NCBI RefSeq assembly: GCF_036116635.1
Contig: NZ_CP107995.1
Location: forward strand, 1,922,001 to 1,986,000
DNA: 64,000 nt
DNA from: Amycolatopsis sp. NBC_00345
Lineage (GTDB): Bacteria; Actinomycetota; Actinomycetes; Mycobacteriales; Pseudonocardiaceae
Direction: 5' to 3'
Positions 59,574 through 64,000 of the stretch are shown one piece after another; the stretch's first letter is position 1, and each line of letters opens with the position of its first letter. The notes under the pieces are model-generated. The model was not told the origin of the DNA and did no database searches. It worked only from the letters and a program-made list of their open reading frames with translations. A program made the translations under genes and the position numbers.

Positions 59574-62500
59574 ATGAGCACCCGGCTTGAGGATGCCGAA
59601 ACCGATCTGCGCCGCTTCGACGGTGCCGCCGCGTTGTCGAATTTCGATGAAGCGCTCCGGGACAACGCGAAGGACGTGCGTGCGTCGGCCGGACGTGTGC
59701 GCGCGTTGTGGATGCTCCGGCGCTGGGACGAGGCCCGCGCCCAGCTCGCGCTGCTCGATGAGCGGGATGACATCCAGGTGGCACTCGTGCGTGGTCTGGT
59801 CGCGCTCGGGCAGCCGGACGACCCGTCGTACCTCTCGGTCGACTGCGGATCCGCCGAGCGGGACGACGAAGCGGCCATCGAGGCGTTCAGGAGCGCAGTC
59901 GGGCTGGACGAATCTTCGGGGGAGGCGCTGGCCGGCCTCGCCGCGGCCTACCGGATGTCGGGGCAGCTCGGGAAGGCCGAGGAAGTCCTGCGTGACGCGC
60001 GGCCAAGTCTGCGTTCCTCGGCGCCGGTGCTGGTGGAAAGCGCGATGGGCAAGCTGGAACGGGACGACCTGCCGGGCGCGGAGGCCGACATCGAGCTGGC
60101 CATCGAGGACGATCCCGGGTGCCTGCAGGCGGAAGTGCTCCGGATCGAAGTGGCGCGGCAGGCCGACGACAACACCGAAACGCTGGTCGCCCTGACCGAA
60201 GCGCTGGTGAACCGGCGGCCCGGCCCGACCGCCGTCGTCCTCGAACTCCACGGCTGGGCGCTGCTCGACCGGGCGGAGGCGACCAACGACCGCGAGTTGC
60301 GTGAGCGGGCCGTCGAGGTGTTCGCCCGCTCGGAGGAGGCCGGGCCCGTCCTGCCGGGGGCGGTCAACGGGCGGACCCTGATCCACTTGGGCCGCAGCCG
60401 GTTCGAGAAGGCACTGGAAGTCGTCGACGCGGCGATCGCCCGTGAGCCGACCAGTCCGCAGCTGTACCTGAGCCGCGCGGAGATCCTGGCCGCGGCGGGC
60501 GAACCGCCCCGGACGCGGCTCGATACCTACCGCCTGGTGCTGGACCGGGATCCGCGCGACCTCAGCGCCCGGATCGCCCAGGTGCGCGCCTTGCTCAGTC
60601 TGCGGCGGATCGAAGAGGCGGAGGGAATCGTCGCCGTCCTGCGCCGGGAGCTGCCCGGCAATCGCCGGGTCGACGCGGCCGCGTCGTGGCTCCAGGAACC
60701 GTGGCAGCTGCCCGAATCGCGCACGATCGAAATGAACATCGACCGGCCGTGGGAGAACCGGAAGGACGATCCGGAACAGGTGCTGGACCTGCTCACCAAC
60801 GAGGTGTGCGTGAAACTCGGGCTGGCGCGGCCGGTCGCGAGCCGGCTGCGTGAGCGCGTCGCGGAGGACGGCAAGGCGCTGCTGCAGCGCGCGTTCGAAG
60901 AGGAACAGGAGTACTTGCACGCCCGGGACCGGTTCGAGGCCAGGACGGTACGCGCCCGCAAGGGGGTCGTGTGGCGTCTCCTCGGCGCGGTGCTGTTCGA
61001 GTCGGCGCTGGTGTTCGCGGCGCTCGCGATCGCTCTGCTCGTGTGGCTGGCCGGCGGGCGGGCCGACCCGTTTTCGGGCTGGCGGCTGGGTTTGACGGCC
61101 GGTCTCCCGGCGGTGTTCCTCGCGATCGCCGTGCCGAACCGGAGAGGCAAGCTGCCCGTCGACCTCGACCTCGCTCTCGCGGGCCTCGGTGGTGCCGCGG
61201 TGCTGGCCGCTTCGGTATGGCTGGGCATCCTGCGGCTCGGCGCCGTTTTCGGCAGCTTGGCCGGCGTCGGCGTGACGCTCGCCGTCATCGGGACGGTTCT
61301 GGGTGGCTACCGGCTCCGCAACCGGTTCGCGAAACCGAGTGTGCGCGCTCCGCAGGGCGCGTTCGACCGATGGCTGGACAGTATCTACGGCAACGGGTTG
61401 CTGCCCTTGGCGATCGGGGCGCGGGCCAGCCTCAAGCGCGTCTACCGGACCTGCCTGCCGGTACTGGACGGGACGTACTCCGACGTGCCGGTGGAGATCG
61501 ACACACCGGCCTCGGGTGAGTTGCGGCGGCTGCTCAAGCAACGCAGCAAAGGGAGTTTCGCGCTGGCGGGGCCCCGCGGGGTGGGCAAGTCGACGCTGCT
61601 CGAGCGGTGGTGCGCCGGGCAGTTCCTGCGGGACACGGGACCGGCGTCACAGGTGCGCCGAGACCTCACCATCAAGGTGGACGCCCCGGTCGGCTACCAG
61701 TCGAAGGAATTCCTGATCCACTTGTTCGGCAAGCTGTGCGACGAAGTCGAGAAGTACGTACCCACCTTGGAACGAGCGGAGAACCTGCCGATCGAGCCGG
61801 CCTCGCCGCGGCTGTCCCGGCTGACGAGCCCGGGCCGCCGCGACGGCGGCGTCCGGCCCGCCGCCCTGGTTTCCCGGGCGAAGGAAGAGCGGGAGAAGAT
61901 CCGCTTTCTGCAGAGCCACACCAAGGAAGGGGAGTTCTCGCTGGGGCTCGCCCCGATGACGGGCGCGAGTATCGGGTACAAGGCCAAGGGCACCGTGCGC
62001 CGGGACGATGTGCCGCTCAACCACCCCGAGCTGGTCGACCGGTTCCGCGACTTCCTCGGCCAGACCGCGCAGCTGGTCGCGGAACTCGGCTCCAAGGTGC
62101 TGATCGGCATCGACGAGCTGGACCGGATCAGCGACGGCGAAGGGGCGCAACGCTTCCTGAACGAGCTGAAGGCGGTCTTCAACGTGCCCAACTGCTATTT
62201 CCTGGTGTCGGTTTCGGAGGACGCGCTCGCGGAGTTCGAACTCGCGGCGATGGGGATGCGGACGGTGCTCGACAGCGCCTTCGACACGATCGTGCGGGTC
62301 GACTACTTTTCCTTCGAGCAGGCCAGATCGCTGCTCAACCGGCGGATCCGGGACCTGCCCGAGCAGTTCGCCGCGCTGGCGTACGTCTTCTCCGGCGGGC
62401 TCGCCCGGGAGCTGGCCCGGACGGCGGAGACGATCGCGGGCGACTGCGAGTCCGAGCAGCAGCTGGCCGCCGTCACCCGGCACCTCGTGCAGCGCCAGCT

Positions 62501-63011
62501 CGATCGCACCACCCGCGCCGCGATGGACCGGGTCAGCCGGTCGCCCGACCGCCGCGCCGGCGCCGCCCTCATCCCGTTGCTCGACGAGCGCCCGGTCGGT
62601 GAGCTGACCAGCCGGATCCTGCGGGCCTACGCCGCGAAGGTGGCCGACGCCGGGCCCGACCGGGCGGACCCCGAGGTGCTCGCCGGGGTGCGGCTCGACG
62701 TCGTCGCGATGGTGGAGTACCTCGCCGTGGTCCAGGACATCTTCGACGGGCGGCTGATCGAGGACCGGATGGCCGCCGGGCTGGAACGGGGCCTCGGCGC
62801 GTTCGAGAACCTCGCCCGGGTCCGCCGCTATCTCGGGGCGAACTCCTCCGGCGCGCGGGAGCTGCTGCGCGGGTTCTGCGGGGCCTGGGGCATCGCCGGA
62901 GCCGCGCCGGCGCCGCCGTCGCGAATCTGCGTGTTGCCGCCGCGGCGGAACGGCGACGCGCGCGGTTCGGCGCGCCTGGGACTGCACCACACGAACGGGA
63001 CCCGCCCGTAG
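59574..63011 (+). CDS. TPR-membrane-P-loop NTPase, unknown function
   Basis: 1145 residues from ATG 59574, with GGGAGGTG upstream. Residues 1-390 are TPR-like helical repeats (DEAIEAFRSAVGLDESSGEALAGLAAAYRMSGQLGKAEEVL). Four hydrophobic segments follow between about 465 and 582. Next is an NTPase domain with Walker A GPRGVGKSTLLERW (Lys-672) and Walker B VLIGIDELDRISDGEG (Asp-847/Glu-848). Downstream helices (FLNELKAVFNVPNCYFLVSVSEDAL, RSLLNRRIRDLPEQF) resemble KAP/STAND ATPases. It is thus a membrane-bound signalling-type NTPase of a size and layout that I cannot match to a characterised system. Confidence 0.85.
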   Translation: MSTRLEDAETDLRRFDGAAALSNFDEALRDNAKDVRASAGRVRALWMLRRWDEARAQLALLDERDDIQVALVRGLVALGQPDDPSYLSVDCGSAERDDEAAIEAFRSAVGLDESSGEALAGLAAAYRMSGQLGKAEEVLRDARPSLRSSAPVLVESAMGKLERDDLPGAEADIELAIEDDPGCLQAEVLRIEVARQADDNTETLVALTEALVNRRPGPTAVVLELHGWALLDRAEATNDRELRERAVEVFARSEEAGPVLPGAVNGRTLIHLGRSRFEKALEVVDAAIAREPTSPQLYLSRAEILAAAGEPPRTRLDTYRLVLDRDPRDLSARIAQVRALLSLRRIEEAEGIVAVLRRELPGNRRVDAAASWLQEPWQLPESRTIEMNIDRPWENRKDDPEQVLDLLTNEVCVKLGLARPVASRLRERVAEDGKALLQRAFEEEQEYLHARDRFEARTVRARKGVVWRLLGAVLFESALVFAALAIALLVWLAGGRADPFSGWRLGLTAGLPAVFLAIAVPNRRGKLPVDLDLALAGLGGAAVLAASVWLGILRLGAVFGSLAGVGVTLAVIGTVLGGYRLRNRFAKPSVRAPQGAFDRWLDSIYGNGLLPLAIGARASLKRVYRTCLPVLDGTYSDVPVEIDTPASGELRRLLKQRSKGSFALAGPRGVGKSTLLERWCAGQFLRDTGPASQVRRDLTIKVDAPVGYQSKEFLIHLFGKLCDEVEKYVPTLERAENLPIEPASPRLSRLTSPGRRDGGVRPAALVSRAKEEREKIRFLQSHTKEGEFSLGLAPMTGASIGYKAKGTVRRDDVPLNHPELVDRFRDFLGQTAQLVAELGSKVLIGIDELDRISDGEGAQRFLNELKAVFNVPNCYFLVSVSEDALAEFELAAMGMRTVLDSAFDTIVRVDYFSFEQARSLLNRRIRDLPEQFAALAYVFSGGLARELARTAETIAGDCESEQQLAAVTRHLVQRQLDRTTRAAMDRVSRSPDRRAGAALIPLLDERPVGELTSRILRAYAAKVADAGPDRADPEVLAGVRLDVVAMVEYLAVVQDIFDGRLIEDRMAAGLERGLGAFENLARVRRYLGANSSGARELLRGFCGAWGIAGAAPAPPSRICVLPPRRNGDARGSARLGLHHTNGTRP

Positions 63012-63017
63012 CCGGGG

Positions 63018-64000
63018 TCAGACCACCATCCAGGACAGGACCGAGGTCTGGAGCCAGGCGAGGAGGCAGAACAGCACGAGCAGGCCGAGGCTCCAGCCGA
63101 TCACCTTGCGCAGGATGTCACCCTCCTTTCCGGACAGCCCGACGGCGCCGGCGGCGATCGCCAGGTTCTGCATGGCGTCCGCCTTCCCCTGGACGCCACC
63201 GGTGCTGTTGCTGGCGGCCATGAGCAGCGGCGAGATGCCGATCCGGTGCGCGGCCGCCGTCTGCATGGCGCCGAACAGGGCGTTGGACGACGTGTCGGAG
63301 CCGGTGAGGGCGACGCCGAACCAGCCGAGGAAGCCGGACAGCAGGGCGAAGGCGCTGCCGATCCCGGCCAGCCAGGTGCCCAGGGAGACGGCCATGCCGG
63401 AGAGGCTCATGACGTAGGACAGCGCCAGCACGCAGGCGATGGTGAGGACGGCCCACCGGATCTGGTGGAACGCCTGGCCGAAGCAGCGCACGGCCCGGGG
63501 CAGGGGCACGCGCAGAATGAGCGCGGTGAGCATCCCGGTCAGCAGGAGCATGGTGCCCGCGGCGCCCAGCCACCCCAGGTCGTAGGTCGCCGCGCTCACC
63601 GGCTGCCCGGACGCGGTGCCGACGTGCAGACCGGGCCAGGGGAAGGAGACCGCCTGTCCCTGGACGAAACGCTGGACCGGGCCGTGGACGGAGACCAGTC
63701 CGAAAAGGACGGTGAGCAGCGCGTAGGGGGAGAACGCCTTGAGGACGTCACGCCGGGAATCCGGGGGAGGCGCCGCCTCGGGTTCGCTGGTGCTGCTTCC
63801 GGTCGTGGCGGTTCCCCCGTCGTAGGCCATCGCCGGTGACGTCCGTTCGGAGACGGCCGGGGACCAGAATCGCAGCAGTACCACCACGGCGGCGGTCGAC
63901 ACCACCGCCCCGACGAGATCGGTGAGCTGGTAGGCGAAGAAGTTGGAGCAGAGGTACTGGCCCACACCGAAACCCAGCCCGGCGGCCAGCGCGGCGGGCC
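63018..64000 (-). CDS. lctP: L-lactate permease family protein, C-terminal part
   Basis: The stop is at 63018, and the frame is open to the right edge, so the start lies beyond the window; about 327 residues are seen. Eight or so membrane segments are present with the family motifs GQYLCSNFFAYQLTDLVGAVVS, ALSYVMSLSGMAVSLGTWLAGIGSAFALLSGFLGWFGVALTGSDTSSNALFGAMQ and STGGVQGKADAMQNLAIA. These match the LctP/GlcA family, which imports lactate or glycolate with protons. An internal GTG at 63965 is not the start. Confidence 0.93.
   Translation of the reverse strand, partial: PAALAAGLGFGVGQYLCSNFFAYQLTDLVGAVVSTAAVVVLLRFWSPAVSERTSPAMAYDGGTATTGSSTSEPEAAPPPDSRRDVLKAFSPYALLTVLFGLVSVHGPVQRFVQGQAVSFPWPGLHVGTASGQPVSAATYDLGWLGAAGTMLLLTGMLTALILRVPLPRAVRCFGQAFHQIRWAVLTIACVLALSYVMSLSGMAVSLGTWLAGIGSAFALLSGFLGWFGVALTGSDTSSNALFGAMQTAAAHRIGISPLLMAASNSTGGVQGKADAMQNLAIAAGAVGLSGKEGDILRKVIGWSLGLLVLFCLLAWLQTSVLSWMVV

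Overview
The window is very GC-rich, and its genes are tightly packed with many ATGA/GTGA stop-start overlaps. It carries many TetR/MarR/LysR/GntR regulators, F420- and FAD-linked oxidoreductases, a DUF222 (13E12-type) fragment, a DUF3558-type lipoprotein and a WXG-led RHS toxin. Together these point to a mycelial actinobacterium of the Pseudonocardiaceae, most like Amycolatopsis; this is inference from gene content, not a measured assignment. No rRNA, tRNA, CRISPR array, intact IS element or replication origin was seen.

Layout. 1-1510: end of a catabolic operon (acyl-CoA dehydrogenase 3' end, CoA-transferase, first codons of an FAD enzyme), cut by a deletion that also removed the 3' half of a histidine kinase whose response regulator survives. 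2.9-12.2 kb: an aromatic-ring catabolism island with a TetR, a Rieske ferredoxin plus dioxygenase beta and alpha subunits, two SDRs and an aldo/keto reductase preceded by a perfect 17-bp minisatellite. Facing it are an FAH-family hydrolase, a cyclase-family hydrolase and an MFS transporter under a second TetR with an 18-bp palindromic operator. 12.0-13.2 kb: scar region with a truncated DUF222 gene and a local drop in GC. 13.2-21.3 kb: small regulator/enzyme modules (TetR with a macrolide-type glycosyltransferase; XRE with an SDR; a NTF2-fold protein; a four-gene operon of F420-type reductase, SDR and two tandem-duplicated FAD monooxygenases under a third TetR).

21.3-25 kb: Nudix hydrolase, then a GntR regulator beside a two-gene operon that matches TmpA/TmpB, the oxygenase pair that turns 2-trimethylaminoethylphosphonate into glycine betaine and phosphate. 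25-29 kb: a sensor kinase, a degenerate partner kinase and a LuxR-type response regulator, followed by a GNAT acetyltransferase. 29-35.4 kb: a branched-chain-type ABC importer (with a LivM-LivG fusion) divergent from a LysR, then a MarR. 35.5-43.8 kb: a carboxylate/aromatic catabolism operon (unknown protein, HpcH/HpaI aldolase, PDC-hydrolase-like amidohydrolase, DoxX protein, EPTP/EAR beta-propeller) facing an acyl-CoA ligase-SDR pair with a PucR-type regulator. 43.8-51.7 kb: secreted propeller with HxlR, a lipoprotein, LysR, quinone-oxidoreductase-like enzyme, MarR with FMN reductase, and an HIBADH-like dehydrogenase.

52-64 kb: a CtpE-like P-type ATPase, a 1.6k-residue WXG-RHS polymorphic toxin with a C-terminal domain I do not recognise, a TPR-transmembrane-P-loop NTPase of 1145 residues directly behind it, and the 3' part of an L-lactate permease. 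The toxin plus membrane NTPase pair is the best candidate for an undescribed system.
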